This document shows positions 1-7,748 of a stretch of 9,368 nucleotides of DNA, piece after piece (within the stretch, counting starts at the first letter, position 1; every line of letters begins with the position of its first letter). The notes below the pieces were generated by a model. That model did not search any database. It was not told the origin of the DNA and saw only the letters and a program-made list of their open reading frames with translations. A program made the translations under genes and the position numbers. Source of the stretch: Candidatus Dadabacteria bacterium (GTDB lineage: Bacteria; Desulfobacterota_D; UBA1144; Nemesobacterales; UBA2774); contig QIHJ01000253.1 in assembly GCA_003229065.1 (NCBI GenBank), positions 1 through 9,368 of the forward strand, given 5' to 3'.

Positions 1-255
1 CCGTATGAATGGACACTATGTGTCCGCAGCGCCCGCAGGCATACTATTTCTCCACTCCTCATGAGATTAGTGAGAGCTTCATCAGTATATCCAACCTCTT
101 AAGCCACACAGAAACCGTATGAATGGACACTATGTGTCCGCAGCGCCCGCAGGCATACTATTTCTCCACTCCTCATGAGATTAGTGAGAGCTTTATCAGT
201 TTATCCTACCTCTTAAGCTGCGCAGAAACCGTATGAATGGACACTCTGTGTCCGC
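1..255. repeat. 114-bp tandem repeat, 2.2 copies
   Basis: Units begin at 1, 115 and 229 with an exact 114-bp period. The first 79 bases of units 1 and 2 are identical. Their six differences (at 80, 87, 93, 105, 106 and 108 of unit 1) all fall in the last 35 bases. The third copy stops after about 27 bases (229-255). Each copy carries a perfect dyad, GGACAC-N3-GTGTCC (11-25, 125-139, 239-253). In copy 3 the only change is in the loop (TAT to TCT), leaving the stem intact. A second dyad in each full unit is built around CTCATGAG (58-65), with weaker flanking pairing at 48-56/69-76. No open frame runs through it. Function unknown; it could be a structured RNA, a protein-binding array or a mobile palindromic repeat. 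Confidence 0.9.
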
Positions 256-267
256 GTTAAAAACCTT

Positions 268-278
268 ACACGGGGTGT
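268..278. repeat. ACAC-N3-GTGT dyad outside the tandem array
   Basis: ACAC GGG GTGT is a perfect 4-bp inverted repeat with a three-base spacer. It has the same core as the dyads in the three tandem copies, but the flanking bases differ and no repeat unit surrounds it. Confidence 0.55.
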
Positions 279-326
279 GGGTGGAATTGTAATGATCATA
301 CAAATACAATAAGTTATTTTTAGTTA

Positions 327-378
327 GCACTCAGTGAGTGCAGACATACTGTTTCTGCAAATCTCATTTGCATCTTAC
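327..378. repeat. Degenerate copy of the tandem unit with re-paired hairpins
   Basis: The stretch follows the order of the 114-bp unit from base 11 onward. First comes a hairpin (GCACTC-AGT-GAGTGC, 327-341). Then GCAGACATACTGTTTCT (340-356) stands against GCAGGCATACTATTTCT in the unit. Then comes a second hairpin (TGCAAAT-CTC-ATTTGCA, 356-372). The linker is conserved, while both stems differ in sequence from the tandem copies yet remain perfectly paired. That suggests a common origin with pairing kept by selection. Confidence 0.6.
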
Positions 379-429
379 TGTGTTTGTGAATTTACATTAT
401 TCCTCTTCAAATACGGTACAATCGAAAAC

Positions 430-442
430 CACACTTCGTGTG
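430..442. repeat. CACAC-TTC-GTGTG hairpin
   Basis: A perfect 5-bp stem with a three-base loop contains the same ACAC-N3-GTGT core (431-441) as the tandem units. A separate 8-bp palindrome, GTGATCAC (442-449), overlaps its last base. A possible -10 hexamer TACAAT (417-422) lies just upstream, but no properly spaced -35 accompanies it. Confidence 0.55.
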
Positions 443-490
443 TGATCACTCAAAAGAAGATACTAATATCAAAGAGTTTTAAGAAGGGTA

Positions 491-524
491 AAAAATGAGA
501 TACTGAATCAAGTTCAGGATGATG
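491..524. repeat. REP-like palindromic element, copy 1
   Basis: A run of A leads into GAGATACTGAATCAAG, TTCAGGATGATGG. CTGAA (503-507) and TTCAG (513-517) form a short dyad. The pattern resembles the very common intergenic family whose complement reads CATCMYCCTGAACTTGATTCAG. A second copy follows 40 bp downstream in the same orientation. Confidence 0.6.
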
Positions 525-530
525 GATTAA

Positions 531-577
531 AAAGATGAGATTCTGAATTGATTCCGGAGCAGGGTCCGGGATGACGG
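531..577. repeat. REP-like palindromic element, copy 2
   Basis: AAAGATGAGATTCTGAATTG parallels the start of copy 1 and is followed by a dyad, CCGGA (554-558) with TCCGG (565-569), and the ending GGATGACGG. Both ends match copy 1 (GGATGATGG), while the central arm is longer and more GC-rich. A further partial echo, ATGACGGCTAT (585-595), follows. Such elements are usually intergenic and non-coding. Confidence 0.6.
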
Positions 578-643
578 TTATTTTATGACGGCTATGAATA
601 GGCCCCGGTATATTTCACCCAAGCTTTAATGATCTTAACGTGC

Positions 644-671
644 TTGGCTTTATTCCCCTTTCTGTTATAAT
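644..671 (+). promoter_or_regulatory. Predicted sigma-70 promoter for phoH
   Basis: The -35 is TTGGCT (644-649, four of six matches), the spacer is 16 bp and the -10 is a perfect TATAAT (666-671). The -10 is extended by TG at 663-664. The predicted start near 678 gives a leader of about 195 nt before phoH. A second TATAAT (689-694) lies just downstream but has no credible -35. Confidence 0.55.
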
Positions 672-734
672 TAACTGTATTGAATAGCTATAATCCTATC
701 GGGGTATCGAAAATAAACCGCACCAACCTGAAAG

Positions 735-751
735 AAACCTGTTCCAGGTTT
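735..751 (+). promoter_or_regulatory. Hairpin in the phoH leader
   Basis: AAACCTG-TTC-CAGGTTT is a perfect 7-bp stem with a three-base loop inside the predicted phoH transcript. It is followed by TATAAATTGC rather than a U-run, so it does not look like a terminator. It may be an RNA structure or an operator. Role unknown. Confidence 0.4.
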
Positions 752-783
752 ATAAATTGCTTGCACAAAAAGACCTTATGACA

Positions 784-806
784 TCAATATATTGCCTATA
801 TATTGA
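784..806. promoter_or_regulatory. AT-rich dyad upstream of phoH
   Basis: TCAATATA (784-791) and TATATTGA (799-806) form an 8-bp inverted repeat around a 7-base centre. CAATATATTG (785-794) is itself a perfect 10-bp palindrome. It lies about 67 bp before the start codon and could be a repressor site or part of the leader fold. No regulator is identifiable. Confidence 0.35.
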
Positions 807-851
807 AGCTGAAATAACACGAGTAAGAAAACTCTATAGTACTGAATTCAC

Positions 852-857
852 AGGAGG
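852..857 (+). promoter_or_regulatory. phoH Shine-Dalgarno with unusually long spacing
   Basis: AGGAGG is a full-strength ribosome binding site but ends 15 bases before the ATG at 873, against a usual 5-9. An in-frame TAA at 864-866 rules out an earlier ATG, GTG or TTG start in this frame, so the long gap is real unless an unusual start such as ACG at 867 is used. Confidence 0.6.
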
Positions 858-872
858 ATACAGTAAACGCTT

Positions 873-1844
873 ATGCAAGAATCCGTAAGTTTTCAAAACG
901 GTGTGAAGAAAGAGCTTGAGTTTGAGGATAACGCAATAATAAAAGAGCTCTACGGTCAGCAAAATACAAACCTAAAGGAAGTAGAGAATCTCTACGGTGT
1001 AAAGATCCACTCAAGGGGCGGAAAATTGAGCTTTGAAGGGGAAGACTCGGAGGTTCAGTCGGCCCACAAGCTCTTAAAGGAAATATACGGTCTTATCGAA
1101 AGGGGCTATACCCTGAACCCCGGAGACCTTGAGCTTGCTTCCCGTATAGTGGAAGAAAACGAGATTAAGCTCGAAGATATATTTCTCGATACCATATGCG
1201 TTTCTACAAGGAAGAGGATTATTGCTCCCAAGAGCCTTACGCAGAAGCTCTATATAGAGTCGATACGAAAGCACGATATCGTGTTCGGAGTCGGCCCCGC
1301 TGGTACGGGAAAGACCTATCTTGCCATGGCTATGGCAGTGTCTGCTTTCATCAATAAAGAGGTAAACCGTATAATACTGACAAGACCCGCAGTTGAAGCG
1401 GGAGAAAAGCTCGGATTTCTTCCCGGCGACCTCTCTCAAAAAGTCGACCCGTATCTAAGGCCGCTCATGGACGCGCTTTTCGATATGCTGGACTACGACA
1501 AGGCATCCAGGCTTTTGGAAAAGGGGGCGATCGAGATAGCGCCGCTTGCATTTATGAGAGGAAGGACCTTAAACGACGCATTCGTGGTTCTGGATGAGGC
1601 TCAAAACACGACTTCGATGCAGATGAAGATGTTTCTTACAAGGCTCGGTTTTAGCTCAAAGGCGGTTATAACCGGAGATACCACACAGGTAGACCTCGCC
1701 TCTGACGAGAAATCGGGACTTCTTGAAGCCGAGAAGCTGATAAAAAATATAAACGGCATATCATTTGTATATTTCTCCAAGCACGATGTAGTCAGACACC
1801 CGCTCGTAAGAGAAATAATTGAAGCTTATGAAAATTTTTCGTAA
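873..1844 (+). CDS. phoH: PhoH family ATPase (PhoH/YbeZ)
   Basis: This is a cytoplasmic P-loop ATPase of the PhoH/YbeZ family. The family is linked to RNA metabolism and ribosome maturation, often beside the rRNA-processing enzyme YbeY. The 323 residues match the usual length. Residues about 30-75 (KEVENLYGVKIHSRGGKLSF...) form the KH-like N-terminal part. The ATPase core has Walker A GPAGTGKT (141-148), TRPAVEAGEKLGFLPGDL (170-187), Walker B VVLDEAQN (238-245), the TGDTTQVDL motif (267-275) and a C-terminal SKHDVVRHPLV (302-312) with the conserved arginine. No key residue is missing. The start is the first ATG after an in-frame stop at 864. No ybeY or HD-family membrane phosphohydrolase follows, unlike many genomes; a lipoprotein gene with its own promoter comes next. 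Family assignment is very secure; the cellular role is known only in outline. Confidence 0.95.
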   Translation: MQESVSFQNGVKKELEFEDNAIIKELYGQQNTNLKEVENLYGVKIHSRGGKLSFEGEDSEVQSAHKLLKEIYGLIERGYTLNPGDLELASRIVEENEIKLEDIFLDTICVSTRKRIIAPKSLTQKLYIESIRKHDIVFGVGPAGTGKTYLAMAMAVSAFINKEVNRIILTRPAVEAGEKLGFLPGDLSQKVDPYLRPLMDALFDMLDYDKASRLLEKGAIEIAPLAFMRGRTLNDAFVVLDEAQNTTSMQMKMFLTRLGFSSKAVITGDTTQVDLASDEKSGLLEAEKLIKNINGISFVYFSKHDVVRHPLVREIIEAYENFS

Positions 1845-1850
1845 CCCTTG

Positions 1851-1859
1851 TGTTATAAT
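1851..1859 (+). promoter_or_regulatory. Extended -10 promoter for the lipoprotein gene
   Basis: TGTTATAAT is a perfect extended -10 (TG-N-TATAAT), identical to the nine bases at 663-671 before phoH. No good -35 is seen at 16-18 bp, which is normal for extended -10 promoters. The predicted start near 1866 lies downstream of the ATG at 1848, supporting translation from 1896 instead. Confidence 0.55.
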
Positions 1860-1895
1860 CTTACTGTGAATTTCTCTCTTGTTCCGGAGGCGTTA

Positions 1896-2348
1896 ATGAA
1901 AAGATTAATAATCATACCGGCATTACTCATCAGCATATTTATATATTCGGGGTGCGCGCGCAACTGGCAGGACCCGGACACCTCTGTTGCAGCGGTCAAT
2001 ATCAGCATTGCCGACCTTTTATTGAACCGCGATATTTACGAAAGCGCCGGAGTCAGGGTGATAGGTAGAGTCTGGTACCTTACACATGGTGCGGTAATTG
2101 AGAACGAAGACGGGAGCGAGGATATTTATACGACCTTCGTTATAGCTGACAGGAAAGGAACGGGGATAGAAGTTTACGTGCCCGGGGAGGCCCCGATAAA
2201 CGACGGCGATTTCCTGCGTGTAGTCGGTATATATAGAAAGCAGTTTCAGTCCGCAGGCGACTATTTCTTAAACCGAATAGATGCTGTCAGACTGGAGACC
2301 TGGAAACCGGGTACCGGCTATTGGATAAGAGAATACGAGTTTGATTGA
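1896..2348 (+). CDS. Small predicted lipoprotein with an OB-fold-like domain
   Basis: I do not recognise the family. The product is 150 residues, beginning MKRLIIIPALLISIFIYSGC. This is a type II signal peptide: a basic start, a hydrophobic core at about 4-17 and a lipobox-like YSGC with Cys20. Tyr at -3 is less usual, so processing is likely rather than certain. The mature part is a short, probably all-beta domain (about 32-140) with alternating hydrophobic strands, including VRVIGRVWYLT, TTFVIADRKGTGIEVYV and DFLRVVGIYRKQ. The pattern recalls OB-fold periplasmic or lipoprotein domains. The frame is open from an ATG at 1848, but that codon has no ribosome site and lies upstream of the predicted transcription start. 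ATG 1896 has GGAGG at 1886-1890. It probably sits in the cell envelope. Its position after phoH does not show a functional link. Confidence 0.75.
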   Translation: MKRLIIIPALLISIFIYSGCARNWQDPDTSVAAVNISIADLLLNRDIYESAGVRVIGRVWYLTHGAVIENEDGSEDIYTTFVIADRKGTGIEVYVPGEAPINDGDFLRVVGIYRKQFQSAGDYFLNRIDAVRLETWKPGTGYWIREYEFD

Positions 2349-2379
2349 CACGGCACTAAGTAATTCTCTTAGAAGACTC

Positions 2380-4919
<2,540 letters not shown>

Positions 4920-6506
4920 TTAGCATTTAACCTGTGTAACTGAGATTGTTTCGGGCAGCTGTCTTATCTTTTCCATCACTTCTTCAGGGACCGGGGAATC
5001 GACGTTGGTAAATACTATAGCCCTTCCGCCTATGGCTTCGCGGCCCAAATGCATGAGCCCGATATTTACTCCGTTTTCTCCGAGCACTGTACACATAGCG
5101 CCTATAAACCCCGGCTTGTCGTTGTTCTCGCTCACGAGGAGGTAGCCGTTTGGCACAACGTCAATGGATACGTCGTTTACCTTTACGAACCTGGGCTCTT
5201 CTTTCCCGAATATCGTACCCGATACATTGCTTTCCCCTTCTTGTGTTTTTACCTTAATAGTTATTAAGCTCGTATAATCTTTTGTCTTAGAGGATTTGGA
5301 TTCTATTACCTTTATACCCTTATCCTCCGCTATAACAGGGGCGTTTACATAACTCACCACCACGTCCATCATCGGTGAGAGGAAGCCTTTCAGAGCTGCG
5401 ACCGTAATAGGCTTGGTATCAAACTCCGAGACCTCTCCGTCGTACTCTATATGGACCTCTTGCACTCCGCCTTTACAGAGCTGGCCCTGCAGGCTGCCGA
5501 GCTTCTCGGCCAGGATCAAATACGGTTTCATTACATTAAGCACTTCAACGCTTAGTGAAGGCATGTTAACGGCGTTCTTTACAACGTCGTTTACCAGAAA
5601 GTCAGCTACCTGCTGTGCAATCGCAAGCCCCACTTTAGTCTGCGCCTCACCGGTAGAAGCTCCTAGATGAGGAGTAAACACCACGTTTTCATCAAGAGTA
5701 AGGAGCGGGTTGCCCTCCTCCGGGGGCTCGTTTACGTAAACGTCAAACGCGGCTCCCGCAAGCTTCCCCTCGCTCACTGCCTCTGTTATGTCCTTCTCGT
5801 TTGCGACCCCGCCTCTTGCGCAGTTAATGAGTATTAAGCCCGGTTTGGTTTTAGAGAATGTGTCTTTATTAATAAGGTCTTTGGTATCGGGCGTAAGTGG
5901 GGTATGAATCGTTATAAAATCCGCTCTTTCTAGAAGCTCGTCCAGACTTACAAGCTCGACCCCCAGTTTCTCAGCCGCCTCTTTCGTAAGAAACGGGTCA
6001 TAGGCTATTACATTCATCTTAAGCCCGATCGCCCTTTCGGCTACGAGCTTGCCGATGTTCCCGAGCCCGATGCATCCGAGGTTCTTGCCGTATATCTCGA
6101 CCCCCTTGAACTTGCTGCGCTCCCACTTGCCTGACTTAAGCGATGCGTGGGCTTGAGGGATTCTTCTTGCAATAGAGAGCATGAGCGCAATTGTGTGCTC
6201 AGCGGTCGTGATCGCGTTTGCCTCGGGGGTGTTCATGACGACTATCCCCCGCTTGGTAGCGGCCTCGACATCGACGTTGTCTACACCGATGCCCGCACGC
6301 CCTATGGCTTTCAGGTTCGTAGCAGCTTCGATGATGTCCGACGTTACTTTTGTAGCGCTCCTCACTATGAGAGCGTCGTAGCCGCCGACAATCTCAAGCA
6401 GCTCTTCTCTTGGAATACCCTTTTTTACGTCTACCTCCAGTCCGCCTGCTGATTCGAGAATGTTTAAACCCTCTTGAGCCAGACCGTCCGTTATTAATAC
6501 TTTCAA
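4920..6506 (-). CDS. serA: D-3-phosphoglycerate dehydrogenase, long ACT form
   Basis: SerA oxidises 3-phosphoglycerate to 3-phosphohydroxypyruvate with NAD, the entry to serine synthesis. In numbering from the start chosen here (528 residues), the NAD fold has GLGNIG (147-152) with Asp170 after the second strand. The catalytic triad is Arg231 (NCARGG), Glu260 (NEPP) and His280 (PHLGAS). An intervening allosteric-type domain (about 315-450) and a C-terminal ACT domain (about 455-528, beginning YLLVSENNDKPG) make it the long form, often inhibited by serine. Start: the frame is open to a TTG at 6516-6518, but GGAGG (6512-6516) overlaps that codon and sits 5 bases before a second TTG at 6504-6506. 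Starting there gives MKVLITDGL, the usual SerA beginning. No ATG is available. It is first in the operon with hisZ and purA. Confidence 0.96.
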   Translation of the reverse strand: MKVLITDGLAQEGLNILESAGGLEVDVKKGIPREELLEIVGGYDALIVRSATKVTSDIIEAATNLKAIGRAGIGVDNVDVEAATKRGIVVMNTPEANAITTAEHTIALMLSIARRIPQAHASLKSGKWERSKFKGVEIYGKNLGCIGLGNIGKLVAERAIGLKMNVIAYDPFLTKEAAEKLGVELVSLDELLERADFITIHTPLTPDTKDLINKDTFSKTKPGLILINCARGGVANEKDITEAVSEGKLAGAAFDVYVNEPPEEGNPLLTLDENVVFTPHLGASTGEAQTKVGLAIAQQVADFLVNDVVKNAVNMPSLSVEVLNVMKPYLILAEKLGSLQGQLCKGGVQEVHIEYDGEVSEFDTKPITVAALKGFLSPMMDVVVSYVNAPVIAEDKGIKVIESKSSKTKDYTSLITIKVKTQEGESNVSGTIFGKEEPRFVKVNDVSIDVVPNGYLLVSENNDKPGFIGAMCTVLGENGVNIGLMHLGREAIGGRAIVFTNVDSPVPEEVMEKIRQLPETISVTQVKC

Positions 6507-6525
6507 TGTTTCCTCCAAAAATAGT

Positions 6526-6567
6526 TTTGCAATTCTTCTCTAAAGAATATTAGGTTTGCAATTCTTC
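6526..6567. repeat. 13-bp direct repeats in the serA leader
   Basis: TTTGCAATTCTTC occurs at 6526-6538 and again at 6555-6567, 29 bp apart. On the serA-sense strand it reads GAAGAATTGCAAA. Both copies lie between the predicted serA transcription start (about 6600) and its ribosome site. They could bind a protein on DNA or RNA, or be a local duplication. Confidence 0.6.
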
Positions 6568-6606
6568 CTCTATGTATAGGTTAGGGGATGATGTCAACGG
6601 CATAAC

Positions 6607-6635
6607 AATATATGCGAGCTATGAAATGTTGTCAA
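6607..6635 (-). promoter_or_regulatory. Strong sigma-70 promoter for serA-hisZ-purA
   Basis: On the minus strand, TTGACA (6635-6630) is a perfect -35, the spacer is exactly 17 bp, and TATATT (6612-6607) matches the -10 at five of six positions. Transcription should start near 6600, giving a leader of about 94 nt before the TTG start of serA. Confidence 0.75.
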
Positions 6636-6652
6636 TCGTGAAGGGGGTTAAT

Positions 6653-6714
6653 AAAAAACGGACGGGCTTTAGAGCCTTATGTGCAGGGCCGGGATCATGT
6701 ATTAAACCCCGTCT
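6653..6714 (-). terminator. Orphan intrinsic terminator in minus-strand polarity
   Basis: GACGGG (6661-6666) and TTTA (6668-6671) pair with TAAA (6703-6706) and CCCGTC (6708-6713). This gives a 10-bp stem with one mismatch and a loop of about 31 bases. Read on the minus strand, the stem is followed by CG and six T (6658-6653). No minus-strand gene lies to its right within the window. It would stop leftward antisense transcription just before the serA promoter. The long loop makes it less typical. Confidence 0.45.
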
Positions 6715-6793
6715 TTGAAACAGACTGAAATATTCCAAACGGACCCCGGGAATTAGACGGTACAGTTAGAAATTAGACAATATCCTTGGAAAA
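6715..6793. other. Spacer before tatC with an 8-bp direct repeat
   Basis: AATTAGAC occurs at 6751-6758 and 6771-6778, spaced 20 bp apart (about two helical turns), ending 16 bp before the predicted tatC -35. It may be an activator site. I see nothing else here. Confidence 0.35.
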
Positions 6794-6822
6794 TTGAGAA
6801 CCATGCAGTGTTAAGTTAGTAT
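6794..6822 (+). promoter_or_regulatory. Predicted sigma-70 promoter for tatC
   Basis: TTGAGA (6794-6799, five of six) and TAGTAT (6817-6822, four of six) are separated by 17 bp. The start would fall near 6829, only about 5 bases before the ATG of tatC. Confidence 0.5.
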
Positions 6823-6833
6823 TTGGGTCAGTT

Positions 6834-7643
6834 ATGGAAGAAGCCAACAAGTCTTCAGATGAAGCCAAGGAGCCTTCTAATGAAGCAAAGATGACTTTTG
6901 TCGATCATTTAAGCGAGCTCAGGAAGCGTATACTCTGGAGTGTGCTCGCGGTGGCGGTCCTGTTTATACCGGCGTACGCGTTCTCTACGCAAATTTTCGA
7001 TTTCCTTATGAAACCCCTTATCGAGAACCTGCCCGAAGGCAGCTCTCTTATATTCACTCGGCCCGCGGAGGGTTTCACAACTTATTTAAAGGTATCCTTC
7101 TTCGCTGCGCTAATGGTAGCTGTGCCCTTCATATTGTATCAGGCATGGAAGTTCGTAGCCCCTGCGCTCTATAAGCAGGAAAGGCAGATAATCATCCCTT
7201 TTATATTGTTCGGCTCGCTCTTCTTTTTGTTAGGTGCGGCATTTTGCTACTATGTCGCATCGCCTCCGGCTTTTAAGTTCTTACTGAATGAATATTCCTC
7301 AGAGTACGTAAAGGCTTTCCCTTCAATTCAGGAGGCGCTTTCGTTTTTCATGGCGCTCATTTTCGGGTTCGGTCTGGTATTCGAGTTCCCGCTTATTATC
7401 TTCATACTGTCGAGAGTGGGCATCGTTACGAGTAAGTGGCTGAGGCAGAAAAGAAAGTACGCGCTACTCATAAGCGCAGTCGTGGCTGCGATCCTTACCC
7501 CTACTACGGATGCGGTCTCTATGATGCTGATGTTCGTTCCCATATTAGTCTTCTACGAGCTTGGCATATTAGTCGCCTGGCTGTTCGGGAAGAAAAAGAA
7601 AGAGGTCCCTGAACAAGCAGGCACGGATACGCCGCTCACGTAG
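6834..7643 (+). CDS. tatC: Sec-independent protein translocase TatC
   Basis: TatC is the inner-membrane receptor that recognises twin-arginine signal peptides and assembles with TatA/TatB to export folded proteins. The 269 residues hold six hydrophobic spans (about 34-52, 85-105, 118-143, 166-193, 208-222, 230-250). The cytoplasmic motif FVDHLSELRKR (22-32) has Glu28, matching the signal-peptide contact Glu of the E. coli protein. FVAPALYKQER (107-117) has Glu116, the second such residue. LTPTTDA (221-227) carries the conserved Pro and Asp. The C-terminus is basic and cytoplasmic. The first 19 residues are hydrophilic and contain a near-repeat (SSDEAKEP/SNEAK). No Shine-Dalgarno precedes ATG 6834. 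The internal ATG at 6891 also lacks a well-placed one (AAGGAG lies 18 bases away), so the start is uncertain between them. tatA and tatB are not adjacent here. Confidence 0.95.
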   Translation: MEEANKSSDEAKEPSNEAKMTFVDHLSELRKRILWSVLAVAVLFIPAYAFSTQIFDFLMKPLIENLPEGSSLIFTRPAEGFTTYLKVSFFAALMVAVPFILYQAWKFVAPALYKQERQIIIPFILFGSLFFLLGAAFCYYVASPPAFKFLLNEYSSEYVKAFPSIQEALSFFMALIFGFGLVFEFPLIIFILSRVGIVTSKWLRQKRKYALLISAVVAAILTPTTDAVSMMLMFVPILVFYELGILVAWLFGKKKKEVPEQAGTDTPLT

Positions 7644-7644
7644 G

Positions 7645-7673
7645 TTGACAATTTCTCTTATTGAAAATAAAGT
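7645..7673 (+). promoter_or_regulatory. Predicted sigma-70 promoter for the acyl-CoA ligase
   Basis: A perfect TTGACA (7645-7650) starts one base after the tatC stop. After a 17-bp spacer comes TAAAGT (7668-7673, four of six). Transcription from about 7680 would include the hairpin at 7692-7721 in a leader of about 70 nt. Confidence 0.5.
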
Positions 7674-7691
7674 TTCCTTTTGATAAGAATT

Positions 7692-7733
7692 CAGGCTATG
7701 TCGTACTTTACGGCAAGCCTGTTAATTTAATTT
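7692..7733 (+). terminator. Hairpin with T-rich tail between tatC and the ligase gene
   Basis: CAGGCT (7692-7697) pairs with AGCCTG (7716-7721). Inside it, GTCGTA (7700-7705) pairs with TACGGC (7709-7714) through one G-U pair and a CTT loop. This gives 12 pairs with a small internal loop. A T-rich, broken tail (TTAATTTAATTT) follows. It fits an intrinsic terminator of tatC. It also lies downstream of the predicted ligase promoter, so it may act as an attenuator or leader structure. Confidence 0.55.
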
Positions 7734-7748
7734 CGAGAGGTATAAGTC

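Larger units (their letters stand above)
1..643. other. Gene-free, repeat-rich left end
   Basis: No reading frame here looks like a protein and I see no tRNA or rRNA. The stretch holds a 114-bp tandem array (1-255), a degenerate relative of its unit (327-378), short perfect hairpins with three-base loops (268-278, 356-372, 430-442) and two REP-like elements (491-577). The phoH promoter begins at 644. The window starts exactly at the first base of a repeat unit, so the array may continue to the left or the contig may have broken inside it. Confidence 0.75.

Noticed and set aside
1..255. CRISPR-like array
   Set aside because: The whole 114-bp unit repeats, with no short repeat separated by unique spacers and no cas gene.
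1074..1439. Minus-strand open frame of 121 codons inside phoH
   Set aside because: Antisense shadow of a highly conserved gene, with no ribosome site and low-complexity composition.
1848..1895. Upstream ATG extending the lipoprotein by 16 residues
   Set aside because: It has no ribosome site, would bury the signal peptide, and lies before the predicted transcription start.
2308..2318. CCGG-GTA-CCGG dyad
   Set aside because: It lies inside the lipoprotein coding sequence and is explained by codons; not counted with the intergenic hairpins.
6147..6452. Plus-strand frames of 101 and 66 codons inside serA
   Set aside because: They overlap each other and the conserved NAD-binding region of serA; no independent coding signal.
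6577..6597. Second serA promoter from the perfect TTGACA at 6597-6592
   Set aside because: No acceptable -10 at 16-18 bp; TATACA lies only 13 bp away.
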